64,000 bases of DNA from Bradyrhizobium sp. 190 (GTDB lineage: Bacteria > Pseudomonadota > Alphaproteobacteria > Rhizobiales > Xanthobacteraceae). Below the pieces are notes generated by a model that was not told where the DNA came from, did not search any database, and worked only from the letters and a program-made list of their open reading frames with translations. Below, piece after piece: positions 28,669-37,971 of the stretch. The position numbers were made by a program, and so were the translations under genes. Position 1 is the first letter of the stretch, and every line of letters starts with the position of its first letter. The stretch lies in contig NZ_JADPJL010000060.1 in NCBI RefSeq assembly GCF_023073415.1, forward strand, positions 1 through 64,000, read 5' to 3'.

Positions 28669-29205
28669 TTAGGCTTCGATCAAGCTATTCCGATTCTGGC
28701 GGAGCAGCGCTAGCCAGTGCAGTCCCTGCCGTAGGACGACGATACCGTCCCCCGCCATCGAATCCGCAGGCGCGGCCGCCAGCTTATGGACGAGACGTTC
28801 CAGAACAATGCTATACCGCTCTGCCCGCAGCATGTCCGGATGACGAAGGCTTGGAGTGACGAAGGAGAGTAGATCGTGCGCGATATCGCGCCCGTAGAGC
28901 GATGCTACCCCAGCGGGTTGCTCGATCTCATAAATGCGAGTGCGCATCTCGTTGAGACTGACACGCCCGACTGCATCAATATCTTTGGCCTCCGATGCGG
29001 CTTCGATCGCTACATCTAGCGGCATATAACGCGTGTTCAGCTCGCCCCAGATCGACGCCAGCTCCTTCTCGCCATTTGCACGAGCACCGTCCGCCTCACC
29101 TTTATTGGGTTGGATGGTCGGCCCTATCACTGGTTGATGATGGTGCTCGCTGAGTCTCTGCGAAGCAGTGCCAGGCCCGACATCGTAGCGGGACACCTTT
29201 GACAT
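28669..29205 (-). CDS. T3SS operon protein of unknown function (178 aa)
   Basis: The product has a polar N-terminus and a helical C-terminal two-thirds (ASIWGELNTRYMPLDVAIEAA, LNEMRTRIYEIEQPAG, RHPDMLRAERYSIVLERLVHKLAA). It lies between rhcD and the TPR gene in the same orientation. Rhizobial T3SS clusters have conserved unnamed genes here (the y4yQ/y4yS neighbourhood of NGR234), but I cannot assign this one firmly. A gatekeeper or chaperone role is possible. Confidence 0.65.
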   Translation of the reverse strand: MSKVSRYDVGPGTASQRLSEHHHQPVIGPTIQPNKGEADGARANGEKELASIWGELNTRYMPLDVAIEAASEAKDIDAVGRVSLNEMRTRIYEIEQPAGVASLYGRDIAHDLLSFVTPSLRHPDMLRAERYSIVLERLVHKLAAAPADSMAGDGIVVLRQGLHWLALLRQNRNSLIEA

Positions 29206-29241
29206 GACGATCTCCTTATCCTTCCTTCGGGCCCGGAAAGC

Positions 29242-30138
29242 CTAATACGGAACGGCAACAACGCGGCCATTGCGGCTTAGCAGCACACGCCCATCCTCGA
29301 TTCGAGTGACCGCCCATCCGTCGGCCAAGAGAGCGCCGACGAAATACTTCTGCCCACCGACAAGCAGATAGGGCTGGGGTCCGCGCGAAACAGCTTCGAT
29401 CGCGATTGAGGATGGCTGCTTTTCCTCCTTGACGATCACTCCGTTCACCAGTGTCACCGCACCGGATGTACGACCATCGAACCATTGCTGGAGCTCCTGC
29501 CATTTCGCAACGGTTGCAGGCGTGACTTTTCCCTCAGCGCTAACAAAACCCGGCCCCGAACCAACCCTGATATCGAGCAGGCCCGCCTTATCAATTTCCT
29601 GTTTCAGGACTTCGGCTGCAGCCTGAGCTCGCCGATCGTCAGGCCGGTTCATGCCCAGCTTGGGTACCAGCTCTGCGGCAGGCGGCGCAATGCCGGTCGG
29701 TGCACTTCCGCTGGCTTTGAAGAAAATGGTCGAGAGACTGCCTACACCAAGAAAGCTGAGGAGCACGAGGGCGAGAGCTGAGATCCAAACGCGCGAGAGG
29801 CTGATCGACCGAGCCTCAACTGCATTCTGCATCGACCAGCGAATAGACATGGCGCCCGCACGAATGACGGCCGGAAGAAAAAGAACAACACGCTCACCTG
29901 CGGCAATATCACCTTCGCCCTCTGGGGTGCTTACGGCCGCAAGAGCCTCAAGCTCGATTGAATTGCCAACGAGGGTGATACGTAGGTGATGCGGCTCAAG
30001 CCCTTGTTCGACGAAAACCATATCCGCGTCCAGGCCGCTACCGATAAGGCTCGTTCCGACAGCCGCCCTCCCGCTTAGCCCGGCATAAGGTCCCGACAGT
30101 ACCTCGAAATGTAAGGAGGCAGCCTCATTCACGGACAA
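29242..30138 (-). CDS. rhcD: RhcD (SctD), inner-membrane ring protein
   Basis: The 298-residue protein has an N-terminal FHA-like domain (LHFEVLSGPYAGLSGRAAVGTSLIGSGLDADMVF), one transmembrane helix near residue 130 (VWISALALVLLSFLGVGSL), and a periplasmic part with ring-building folds ending near VTRIEDGRVLLSRNGRVVAVPY. This layout is that of SctD/YscD. It lies downstream of nopC. Confidence 0.85.
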   Translation of the reverse strand: MSVNEAASLHFEVLSGPYAGLSGRAAVGTSLIGSGLDADMVFVEQGLEPHHLRITLVGNSIELEALAAVSTPEGEGDIAAGERVVLFLPAVIRAGAMSIRWSMQNAVEARSISLSRVWISALALVLLSFLGVGSLSTIFFKASGSAPTGIAPPAAELVPKLGMNRPDDRRAQAAAEVLKQEIDKAGLLDIRVGSGPGFVSAEGKVTPATVAKWQELQQWFDGRTSGAVTLVNGVIVKEEKQPSSIAIEAVSRGPQPYLLVGGQKYFVGALLADGWAVTRIEDGRVLLSRNGRVVAVPY

Positions 30139-30258
30139 TTCTCCGAACTATGAGGAGCACGGCAGGGCGATTGGTCGCACGACTCATTCCTAGGCCGCAC
30201 CACTCACATCACCCCGATGAGGGAAAGGCGGAGCGACGATTCGCCCCGCCTTTCACCG

Positions 30259-30552
30259 TTATCCGTTGACGCGCTCGCTGGCCACCTTCCTCTCACTCGA
30301 GAGCTCGGTCGACAGTGAACGCAACCGGATGTCCTGCACCATGGCTTGCAGGCTAACGGCCTTCAACTCCGCGATTAGCCCCTCGAACGTAGCCGCCCCA
30401 CCAACCTTCTCAAGTGCAGTTCCAGCGCCTGATGCGGCGGTGGACGCCGTGGAACCGCCACCGGAACCCGTGGACTTATTATCAGCCTTGCTATCATTCT
30501 GGTCGTGGCCAACACTACCATTAGAAGAGTTAGTAGCGCTTGTTTTCGTCAT
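30259..30552 (-). CDS. nopC: NopC, T3SS-secreted protein
   Basis: This small 97-residue protein has a Ser/Gly/Thr-rich N-terminal half (KADNKSTGSGGGSTASTAASG) and a helical C-terminal half (FEGLIAELKAVSLQAMVQDIRLRSLSTEL). Length, composition and position directly after the pilin-like nopA match NopC (Y4yP of NGR234), a rhizobia-specific secreted protein. The assignment rests mainly on context. Confidence 0.7.
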   Translation of the reverse strand: MTKTSATNSSNGSVGHDQNDSKADNKSTGSGGGSTASTAASGAGTALEKVGGAATFEGLIAELKAVSLQAMVQDIRLRSLSTELSSERKVASERVNG

Positions 30553-30622
30553 ATCGCGTCACCTTCTGCTTGAATCTGCCGCCACGAATGGCGACACTCC
30601 ACTGACGTCGGCGAATCCGGCG

Positions 30623-30808
30623 TCAGGTATCTTCTTCTGTTTCAGCCATAGCTTCGTGAATATTTTCCATGTTTCGAGTCATCTCTCGCATCGCGAGATT
30701 GGCAAAAACCGAACCGAAAGCCGATTCGAAGTTTTGACGATCCGCTTCAGACAGCGAGCTGCCACTGTCAGAATTGGTATGAATTACGCTTTCGATTGCG
30801 CCGGCCAT
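30623..30808 (-). CDS. nopA: NopA, T3SS needle/pilus subunit
   Basis: This 61-residue acidic, alpha-helical protein (MAGAIESVIHTNSD, then DRQNFESAFGSVFANLAMREMTRNMENIHEAMAE) has the size and make-up of NopA, the surface pilus protein. It is the first gene behind a tts box 68 bases upstream, and nopC follows. Confidence 0.75.
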   Translation of the reverse strand: MAGAIESVIHTNSDSGSSLSEADRQNFESAFGSVFANLAMREMTRNMENIHEAMAETEEDT

Positions 30809-30875
30809 CTGGTGCCTCTCACTTCAGTCGGTCAGAAAGGTGGTATCACCACCGAGCGATCCACGTTGCTTACGC

Positions 30876-30905
30876 TACTGGGATTAGCTGTCGGGAAGCT
30901 GACGA
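30876..30905 (-). promoter_or_regulatory. tts box upstream of nopA operon
   Basis: The minus strand reads TCGTCAGCTTCCCGACAGCT followed by AATCCCAGTA, matching the rhizobial tts-box consensus (CGTCAGCTT-N-TCG-N-AAGCT-N3-CCC). TtsI should bind here to drive nopA-nopC-rhcD to rhcV. Confidence 0.85.
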
Positions 30906-30919
30906 GTCGAAAGACGGAT

Positions 30920-31210
30920 GCAGCAACAACCTCAATATCAGTCAGCATCAACGGCCAGGTGAGAGCGCGCATTCGCAGGTGCATGCCGGGACTGCCACCG
31001 CGCGAGTGTCTACGGCGATCTGATCTCTACATTATGTCGACGAACGCCAGATAGCGGGCTGGTCCAGCGGAGCTCATCACATTCCTGGATCGGACGCTCA
31101 ATGGTGTGATGGCGAGGCGGAGGCAAAACCGCGCGCAGTTGGAAATGCTACCGCGGGAATCGGTGGTAATGTTGTTTCGTGGCTCCACAGCGATCGTCAC
31201 TCGGGACTGA
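30920..31210 (+). pseudogene. rhcC1: decayed second copy of rhcC1
   Basis: The sequence aligns with the intact rhcC1 at 59.2 kb: CAACAACCTCAATAT near the start, then a block ending GCCACCGCGCGAGT versus CTACCACCGCGCGAGT. Later come GACGCTCAATGGT and the final ATGTT-TTTCGTGGC-TCC region. The first ~55 codons and about 100 internal codons are missing, and frames are broken. It lies divergent to a tts box, as the intact copy does at 59.1 kb. Confidence 0.8.
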
Positions 31211-31355
31211 CGACCGCAGGCGCCTTCTTTCCGAAAGCGTCAGAGCAGCGTCGTGCCTGCGCATGCTCTGAGTCGGAGATGAGTTTCATGAGCGCGATGA
31301 CGCCTCTCCCGGATGTTAAGACGACCGGCATTGGCTCGTCCTGCTCCGTCTAAAA
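31211..31355. other. intergenic before nopX
   Basis: A short spacer between the rhcC1 remnant and the nopX tts box. No gene seen. Confidence 0.4.
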
Positions 31356-31356
31356 G

Positions 31357-31386
31357 TCGTCAGCTTCTCGAAAGCTCGCCCCCTTA
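31357..31386 (+). promoter_or_regulatory. tts box upstream of nopX
   Basis: TCGTCAGCTTCTCGAAAGCT followed by CGCCCCCTTA is the closest match to the tts-box consensus in the window. Its end lies 54 bases before the proposed nopX start, within the 39-68 base spacing seen for the other boxes. Confidence 0.93.
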
Positions 31387-31439
31387 ACATGAAAGCCTCG
31401 ATCTTACGATCGCCGATGCCAAGTATTTACCGCAATGGA

Positions 31440-33350
31440 ATGGAAATGAACCTAATGCAGCTCAACAGCGTTTCGCTGCCCGCCAGTGCAGATCCAGCTC
31501 AGTTCGGGCTTGTTCCGGGGGCTTCGTCAGCCTTGGGATCATCCGCGCAGACCGCCGGCCAGATTCGGCAAGGCGAACCTTCGATCTTCGAGGCAATGGT
31601 GTCCATCTACTCGCGGGAAGAGAAATCCGACGTTCCCTCCACGCCACCGGATCTGCTGCAATCAGAGCGACAGATCCCGCAGGATTCGCTGGACCAGTTG
31701 TCAGCGCACGCGAAGGCGGCGATCGAGGCGCTGATGAAGGATCCGGTTTTTTCTTCCTCGGTCGATTCCTCTTCGGTCGACTCCCCTAGTGCAGACGCAT
31801 CGTCGACGGCTGCTCCATCGCCTGACGTACCGAGCACTCCGGTGCCAAGCTCTAGGATCACGTGGAACGGCGGCACGCTGACCAATGCCGAGTTGCAGAT
31901 CGTGGCAGTGCTGAACCGGCACAAGGACCAATGCCCACTCAGCTGGGACTCGCTGGCAGCCAAGGCCAGCGATCCGTCGACGCCCCCGGATCTGAAGGAG
32001 GCGATCGACGGATTGCGACGCGATCCAGAGCTCTTCTATGCGATTGGCTCCCAAGGGGACGGCCGCTGCGGCGGCAAGATCAAGGCCAAGGATCTGTCAG
32101 AGTTTTCCGCCAGCCATTCGCAGGTTGCTACATTCCAGGAGCAGCAAGCGCATAGCTACGAGCAGAACTATATTCCATCCGACGGCACCTCGAATGGACA
32201 AGCATCGGTCATGACCTTGAATGATGCATTGCGCGAGCTTTACAAGTATTCTGACTACCTGCCCAAGAATTTGAGCCTGGACGATTTCAAGCGGATCGTC
32301 GACGGCAAAGCCGACGTCGGTAAGTGTCCGCCTCAGCTGATCGCGGCGGCTCAACACTTCCTCGAGCACCCGGACGCCTGGAAGCAGTTGTGCGGTGGTG
32401 CGACTGATAAAATCCACAAGGAAGACTTCTTGCAAGTCGCCTCGTCGTCGATGAATTCCACGCAAAGCGAGCTGAACACGCTCGACACGATCAACAAGAA
32501 TCAGAATGCCTTCTTCGGGGACGGCGACCTGACACGACACAAGTTGGCGAGTATGGTGGAGGACAAGACTCTCGACCCGAAGATACGAGAAGCGGCATCG
32601 CAACTGCTCTCGGACCCGCTCTTGTTCCGTTTGCTAAACAATTCGGTTACGGGCTACAAGACCCATCACGAGTTCTTCGACTTAGGCGGCGGGCATACGG
32701 TCGACTCCGGTAACATCAGCAACAACGATTTTAGGCACTTCTATAGCAACATGTCACCTGCGAACCATACCGTTCAGCAGATCAAGACCCATGTCCCCAA
32801 GACCGCCGCTGAACAAAATGCAGTCACAGACATGGTGATGGGGGTATCCGACCAACCCGATGTCGCGTCTCCGAAGAAGAATGGCGGGGTCCTCATGCAT
32901 GCGGTCGATGACGTAGCCAAGGTGGGCTCGAAGGTGCTCGACTGGGAGGCCACGGCAGTAGGCCTGCTCGGCGTCATTCCGGGACTGGGCGAGTTGGCCG
33001 ATGGCATATCGATGGTGCTCGAGCTCGAGTCGCAAGCATTGAGCCTTCTGCATACGGGCATTAGCGGGGGTAATATGAAACAGGCTCTGAAAGAGGTTGG
33101 CCTTAATCTTGCAGGGCAGGCCATTAGCTTTGTCGCTGGGCCCGAGGTCAAATTCGCGCTGCGTGAGGGCCTCGCAAAGGAGATGCTCGAACAGACCGTT
33201 CAGTTCGGCCTCGATACGGCGATCTCGAAAGTGCAGTCCTATGCCGAGGACCATTTGGACGACCTGAAGGCACGCCTTACCGAGCCCATGCAGGCCGCAG
33301 GCGTTCCGAGTCAGGTCGCTACGCCGCCGTCGTCTCAGAAGGTGGCCTGA
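31440..33350 (+). CDS. nopX: NopX, T3SS translocon protein (HrpF family)
   Basis: NopX is exported and thought to form the pore in the host membrane. The open frame begins at 31389, but that ATG touches the tts box. The start is more likely at 31440 or 31446 (MNLMQLNSVSLPA), giving about 636 residues. An S/D/P-rich low-complexity tract lies near residue 110. Two HrpF-type repeats follow (CGGKIKAKDLSEF, GGATDKIHKEDFLQ), with related GDGDLTRHKL and SGNISNNDFRHFY blocks. A hydrophobic segment lies near residue 505 (AVGLLGVIPGLGELADGISMVL). It is intact. Confidence 0.9.
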   Translation: MEMNLMQLNSVSLPASADPAQFGLVPGASSALGSSAQTAGQIRQGEPSIFEAMVSIYSREEKSDVPSTPPDLLQSERQIPQDSLDQLSAHAKAAIEALMKDPVFSSSVDSSSVDSPSADASSTAAPSPDVPSTPVPSSRITWNGGTLTNAELQIVAVLNRHKDQCPLSWDSLAAKASDPSTPPDLKEAIDGLRRDPELFYAIGSQGDGRCGGKIKAKDLSEFSASHSQVATFQEQQAHSYEQNYIPSDGTSNGQASVMTLNDALRELYKYSDYLPKNLSLDDFKRIVDGKADVGKCPPQLIAAAQHFLEHPDAWKQLCGGATDKIHKEDFLQVASSSMNSTQSELNTLDTINKNQNAFFGDGDLTRHKLASMVEDKTLDPKIREAASQLLSDPLLFRLLNNSVTGYKTHHEFFDLGGGHTVDSGNISNNDFRHFYSNMSPANHTVQQIKTHVPKTAAEQNAVTDMVMGVSDQPDVASPKKNGGVLMHAVDDVAKVGSKVLDWEATAVGLLGVIPGLGELADGISMVLELESQALSLLHTGISGGNMKQALKEVGLNLAGQAISFVAGPEVKFALREGLAKEMLEQTVQFGLDTAISKVQSYAEDHLDDLKARLTEPMQAAGVPSQVATPPSSQKVA

Positions 33351-33639
33351 AAGGCCAGTTGCGGGTAAGGTGCGGATTCGTATCTACCTTTTCAGGGACG
33401 GACGCTTGCAACTTCTGCGCAGCTCGACAGTACGGCGTCGAGAAACTCGGTATGTGCCACGTCATCAGGGCGAAGCCGCCGCTCGGCAAGCGGCGGCGGA
33501 AGAACGCGCGCTGCACTCGAGGCGCACCCCAAGCACCTGGCGCCACTCTTCTGAGAAGCCGGCTCCGCAAATTTGAACAGGTCGTAATTGGAGTTTCTGC
33601 CTGAAAGCGGCGACGATCGCCGCGAGCAGCTGAGATTGA
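33351..33639. other. intergenic after nopX
   Basis: No gene recognised; probably the margin of insertion-sequence debris. Confidence 0.3.
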
Positions 33640-33898
33640 ACAGATGACCGCGCAGGAGCCACAGCCCGGCTTTTCAGGCGAAGGGGGCGCTTGCCACCGT
33701 CAAGGGCGACCGGACGATAGCCCAATTGGCCGAGCACTTCGACGTCCACCCCACCCGGTGACGGCCTGGAAAGCTCAGCTTGAGGGCCGGGCTTCTGACG
33801 TGTTCGGCGCGGGGGCCTCCGCGACGGTTGCGCCCGCGGTCGATGTGAAGTCATTAAATGCCAAGAGCGGGGAGTTGACGCTGGAGAATGATTCCTAA
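33640..33898 (+). pseudogene. IS3-family OrfA remnant
   Basis: Across two frames the text gives ALATVKGDRTIAQLAEHFDVHP and VTAWKAQLEGRASDVFGAGA, then KSLNAKSGELTLEND. This is the helix-turn-helix protein OrfA of an IS3-family element. Its start is degraded and the OrfB transposase is absent. Confidence 0.65.
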
Positions 33899-33924
33899 GA
33901 AACGGCAGCACCGACTTGCGGCCC

Positions 33925-33973
33925 CAAGGCAGACTCGGTCTAACCGAGGACAACCTCTTGAGGCGCCACAGCT
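33925..33973 (+). mobile_element. C-terminal scrap of an IS481 transposase
   Basis: The plus strand reads GRLGLTEDNLLRRHS and a stop, the usual end of this IS481 transposase. It is oriented opposite to the larger copy next to it, so two IS481 copies have recombined or been deleted here. Confidence 0.55.
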
Positions 33974-34021
33974 AGCTTACGAACGTCCGCGTGGCGCTGT
34001 TCGGGTTGGTCGGAAAGGACA

Positions 34022-34729
34022 TCACCACGCTCGACGGCCTAGGAAGGCGAAGGCCTTGTAGCAACTTCCGTTGTCGGTCATGACGCGGGTGACGGTGACG
34101 CCGAGGCTTTTGCAATAGGCGATCGCCGCCTTGAGAAAGGGAACGGCGCTGTCGGCCGTCTCGTCGGGCTTGATCTCGGAGAAGGCGACGCGGGAATGAT
34201 CGTCGATGCAGACATGGACGAACTCCCAGCCGACGCCGCGGCTGTTGCTCTGGCCGGTTCGATCGCCGGTGATACGGTGGCCGACATGCTCGAAACGTCC
34301 GAGCTTTTTGATGTCGATGTGAATAATCTCGCCTGGGGTCTCGCGCTCATAACGGCGTTCCGGTTCGGCCGGCTCCAGATCGCGTATCCGGTTCAATCCC
34401 AAACGGCGAAGGATGCGGCTGACGGTGGCGGGTGACACCTCGAGCTCGGCTGCGATCTGCTTGCCGGTGTGGCGCTGTCGGCGCAACGTCTCGACGGCAG
34501 CGCACTTGGCTGGCGGGGTTTGGCTCGGCGATGAATGGGGTCTGGAGGAGCGGTCGCGCAAACCAGCCACACCTTCTGCGCGGAACCGCTTGACCCACTT
34601 GGCCACCGTCTTCGGCGTTGTATTGAATTGGTGGGCCGCGTCGGCCTTGCTCAGCCCGCCTTCAACCACGCTTCGGACCATCGCCTCTCGATCTTTCGGC
34701 GTCAAAGGCGCATTCTTATGGACGTTCAT
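34022..34729 (-). pseudogene. IS481-family transposase, C-terminally truncated
   Basis: The start ATG at 34729 gives MNVHKNAPLTPKDREAMVRS. A helix-turn-helix follows, then the DDE core HIDIKKLGRFEHVGHRITGD, CIDDHSRVAFSEI and MTDNGSCYKAFAF. The frame then departs to LGRRAW and stops, about 80 residues short of the usual ~320, losing the catalytic Glu region. It probably cannot transpose. Confidence 0.8.
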
Positions 34730-34899
34730 CTGGTCTCTCCCTGGAACACTGAAGCTTCGCAACCTCAGCTTCCTCGGTTCAGACCAGATGGACAACCTCC
34801 TGAAAGACCACAGCTAAAGCGTTCGCCTGATCGGTTCGATTCCGGCGCGCCTTCAACACGGCTTCGATCCGGGGCGTCGCAGACAGATGCTTTCTCGTG

Positions 34900-35330
34900 G
34901 TAGGCGTCCTAAAGCGCAAGTGCCTGCTCGAGCGCAAACAGACGCTCGGCGCGATAGCTTCCGGTGAGCGCCTTCACGATCGTCTCCGCACTAGCGTGGC
35001 AACTGTAATGGCGCAAGCACGCCAGCGCCTCAGGATCGCGCTCGCCGGCAAGGATCGCGCGGATCAGGCGCAGCCGGTGGCGCCGGTGATCTCGGCGAGA
35101 CGTGGTGGAGTTGAAGATTCATCTCCGTCAAGGCCTTGTGCATATGCTTGATGTGGGAGGCCGCGTACTCAATCAGACGCTCGCGCTGGCGCACGTAGGA
35201 TCGCAGCTCCGCAATCTGTCCTTTGGGCCGAAAGCTGGCTCGCGACAGCCCAAACGAATGGAGCCGCTGCAGCCACTGCGCATCGGTGACATCGGGCTGC
35301 CTCGAGCATCGGCACCACTTCTGACTCAAA
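34900..35330 (-). pseudogene. IS110-family transposase fragment
   Basis: The minus frames give VTDAQWLQRLHSFGLSRASFRPKGQIAELRSYVRQRERLIEY and HMHKALTEMNLQLHHV. After a frameshift come LIRAILAGERDPEALACLRHY and ALTGSYRAERLFALEQALAL. This is the central part of an IS110-type DEDD transposase; both ends are missing. Confidence 0.65.
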
Positions 35331-35453
35331 ACACATCGGCCAACCGGTCCGGCCGGCGACGGCCGCGCCCACCCTTCTTCTGCGATGGTAGGCGGGGTCG
35401 TTCTCGGTCCGATACGCGGTTGACGGACTAAACGACGCCTTGGCGGCGGCCAC
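35290..35453 (-). pseudogene. istA: istA N-terminal scrap (IS21 family)
   Basis: The minus frame reads AAAKASFSPSTAYRTENDPAY, then after a slip TGWPMCFESEVVPMLEAA, which matches the region after the helix-turn-helix of an IS21 IstA. It is joined directly to the IS110 fragment, so the two elements were fused by deletion or insertion. Confidence 0.5.
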
Positions 35454-36508
35454 TGGCGGGCTATCGATCTGACGGTACTTCGTGTAGAGCCTTCTGTCGT
35501 TGCGGCCCGTGATGCAAGAAGTTCCTGACCCGTTCGGCGTGTGGACGATGCGGTCTTCTATCAGGCCTTCCTTTGCGCGCCCTCAGAAGCCGTTGGCCGG
35601 TATGGTGATCCGCGGATCAAGTCCAATTCTCTCCGAGCACCTCGGCTCTTCGGCTCTAACTGGTTTTCCTGATCCAGATCTGTTCGATCGTTCCGCCCAT
35701 TAGGGTCGTCGCCTTCTCACACCCTTCACCAACGTCAGGCTATTTCGTGCTGCATTCGTCATGATGCCGTCACTGCCTGCGCTGGGTTCCGATAATCACC
35801 TTCCCGGGGGCCATGGCCCAAATCGTCCGAGCCATCTTGGTCGCGAAGGCGATCGCCACGAGCATGCGCGGCTTCCGCGAGAGCGCTTCGGCGAGCACAA
35901 GAGCTGCGTTTGCGCTCAGGTAATCTACCACTTCGCCGGCGGCCAGACCGTCGTCCCCCAATGATCCCAGCAGAGCTGGCTCAAGACCGGAAGACGAGCC
36001 GCGGGCATGTAGTCGATGGCTCAGCTCCGGCTGCCTGTCTTCCCGACTCGGCTTCGGAAGGCGGAGCTTCCATGAGTTCGAGCACGGCGCGCCCCTTCCT
36101 ACGCCAACCGCCGTTCAGGCGCTCGTCGAACGGCAGTGCCACGTAGTAGGTGACGTCATCCGGAGTCACTCTCGCGATCGCGTTGCGCGCCACGCGCCCA
36201 CCCGAATATCCGGTCGACACTGCGTGCAGTTCGCTGCCTCGGACTGGGAGTGCCACCAGGTCGAGCAAGCCACCCAGCGCACGAGACGCTCGGGCGGCGG
36301 TGGAAGTCGCTTTCCTCGCGGCGAGCTCGACGCCTCGGCGGGTCCGAGTGCCCCGCATCATGTTCCCCTTGCGACGTGCCGCTTGCACCAGTCCAGCACC
36401 TCCTCGCCTCGTGCTGGCTGGATAACGTGGAAGCCTGCATCGCGCAACGCCTCGACGATACGCGGTCGAGCTGCCCAAAGGCGTGGTCAGATTTTCCCTT
36501 TATGCCTG
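35454..36508. other. insertion-sequence margin; possible IS110 C-terminus near 35770-35950
   Basis: A minus frame near 35770-35950 reads ALVLAEALSRKPRMLVAIAFATKMARTIWAM, which resembles the end of an IS110-type transposase. An open minus frame at 35981-36478 (165 codons; VTPDDVTYYVALPFDERLNGG) has no family I recognise. Nothing else is supported. Confidence 0.35.
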
Positions 36509-36538
36509 GCGTCAGCTTACGGACAGCTAAGCTGTCTA
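36509..36538 (+). promoter_or_regulatory. tts box upstream of nopP
   Basis: GCGTCAGCTTACGGACAGCT followed by AAGCTGTCTA matches the tts-box pattern at the CGTCAGCTT and AGCT positions. It ends 39 bases before the nopP ATG. Confidence 0.82.
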
Positions 36539-36576
36539 TCAAGCGGGTAAGGTCTAACGACCTGAAACAATGCAAG

Positions 36577-37410
36577 ATGTATGATCCAGGTGCAGTCGTC
36601 ATGTACGGTCGAGTTAACAATTGGCCCGATACTCCGGCCGAAGAAAGATATCATCGGGCAGCCAACGCTGAGGAAGCGGGTGCCGAAAGCCAGGGCTTCG
36701 CCGATGCGTTCGCTAGAACGCGATTGCAGGAGTCTGGTGGCAGCTCACCTTCGCAACCGAGTTATTCCCTCGTTCGACAACCTCCTGTGGTCGAGATCGA
36801 CAGAGCTACCTTCAGGACAGAAGTGAGGACCTTTCATGGCGACGCAATCAATCGCATCGCCAACAATCCACACGAGTACTCGGAATTTGTATCCGCAAGA
36901 GCTAAGCGCACAGCAGAGGTCGCTAAGGAATACGGTATCAGAAGAGATTCAGAAAATGCCCGATATTACAGCTACCAATTAGGAAATGTGAGCGTCGGCC
37001 TCCAAAGAACGGAGGCCGGATTCAACATGACTGAGTTCGAAAGCGATAAGTGGCGAGAACAGTTCCCTGGACGAAGTGAAGTCACCTCAATTGTGGATTT
37101 TCAGGTTGCTCATCCGCTTGTCGCAAACGCCGGCGATATTCTGCTCGAACATCAACTTCGGCAAGACGGCGAACGACCATTGGTGAACTGGCGTCCTGCT
37201 AATGCAGAAGCGAAGGCCCGCGCAGAGACAATGGGCTTCGTTGAAGTGGATGAGGACGACATGGTACTTGACCCCACTCAGTCCGCGCAGTGGACAAAAA
37301 ACAGCCTTGGTGAATGGCAGCGCGCAACTAAATCTCAGCTTTATCTCTCCAAGGTCGATAGTGATACTGAGGTTCCAGCAGATTCCGAAGAGGATGGTGA
37401 CTTTATGTAA
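36577..37410 (+). CDS. nopP: NopP, T3SS effector
   Basis: NopP is a phosphorylated effector delivered into legume cells; in Bradyrhizobium it decides compatibility with Rj2 soybean. The ATG at 36577 gives exactly 277 residues, the length I recall for NopP. Features are VVMYGRVNNWPDTPAEERYH near the start, RIANNPHEYSEFV, VDFQVAHPLVANAGDILLEHQL, and an acidic end (DSDTEVPADSEEDGD). The frame stays open upstream to 36250, but the tts box lies in that part. A broken paralogue lies at 45.4-46.4 kb on the other strand. Confidence 0.85.
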   Translation: MYDPGAVVMYGRVNNWPDTPAEERYHRAANAEEAGAESQGFADAFARTRLQESGGSSPSQPSYSLVRQPPVVEIDRATFRTEVRTFHGDAINRIANNPHEYSEFVSARAKRTAEVAKEYGIRRDSENARYYSYQLGNVSVGLQRTEAGFNMTEFESDKWREQFPGRSEVTSIVDFQVAHPLVANAGDILLEHQLRQDGERPLVNWRPANAEAKARAETMGFVEVDEDDMVLDPTQSAQWTKNSLGEWQRATKSQLYLSKVDSDTEVPADSEEDGDFM

Positions 37411-37970
37411 TGCGAGATCCGCAGGCATTCATGTTTAGGCAGGCGGTGGAGCAAGGAGCGCAGGCAAACCGACAGCTGCGGCAAAGGTCAAGCCTTAGCC
37501 GAGCGAAACCGACAATTCGATCCGCGAGGTGCTTTGTAACAACGGCACCAATGTTCACCATCAGGCCGGTCCGAGGTGGTTTCGCCGTTTGATGCGCCAA
37601 TCTAAGGGAGATAGGGTGTCTCGGCCATTTCGGTTGAAGATACCAAATCAGGCGAGATGTCGAGCGAATTGAGCCACAGTAATCCATGCGCTCTGATCCT
37701 GGCGCTAAGCTCTGCGCCGCTGCCGCCGACCTTAAGGACGGACGTGTTGACCGGCGCGATGTGCCCGTCCTGAATCGGCTTTATGCCAGACGCGATCTCG
37801 GCAAGCTTGTGTGCGGCGGCTTCGGAGCCAAGCTAGCTTGATCGGCGGCCAATCTCATCAGGCTCGGACTGACTCGCTGCCGCCAAGCATCGTGGAATCG
37901 TCGCCGCTAAGAAGGCGGTTTGAGCGCCTGCGACCGGACACCTGCTTGCCAGAGGATGATCAGGATTGAT
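37411..37970. other. intergenic after nopP
   Basis: Only short frames are present. No gene or clear terminator was recognised before the IS5 debris. Confidence 0.35.
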
Positions 37971-37971
37971 G

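Noticed and set aside
31389..31439. First ATG of the nopX frame as the start
   Set aside because: It touches the end of the tts box, leaving no room for a promoter and leader.
33465..33953. 162-codon minus-strand frame after nopX
   Set aside because: It runs antisense through the IS3 OrfA remnant and is a chance frame.
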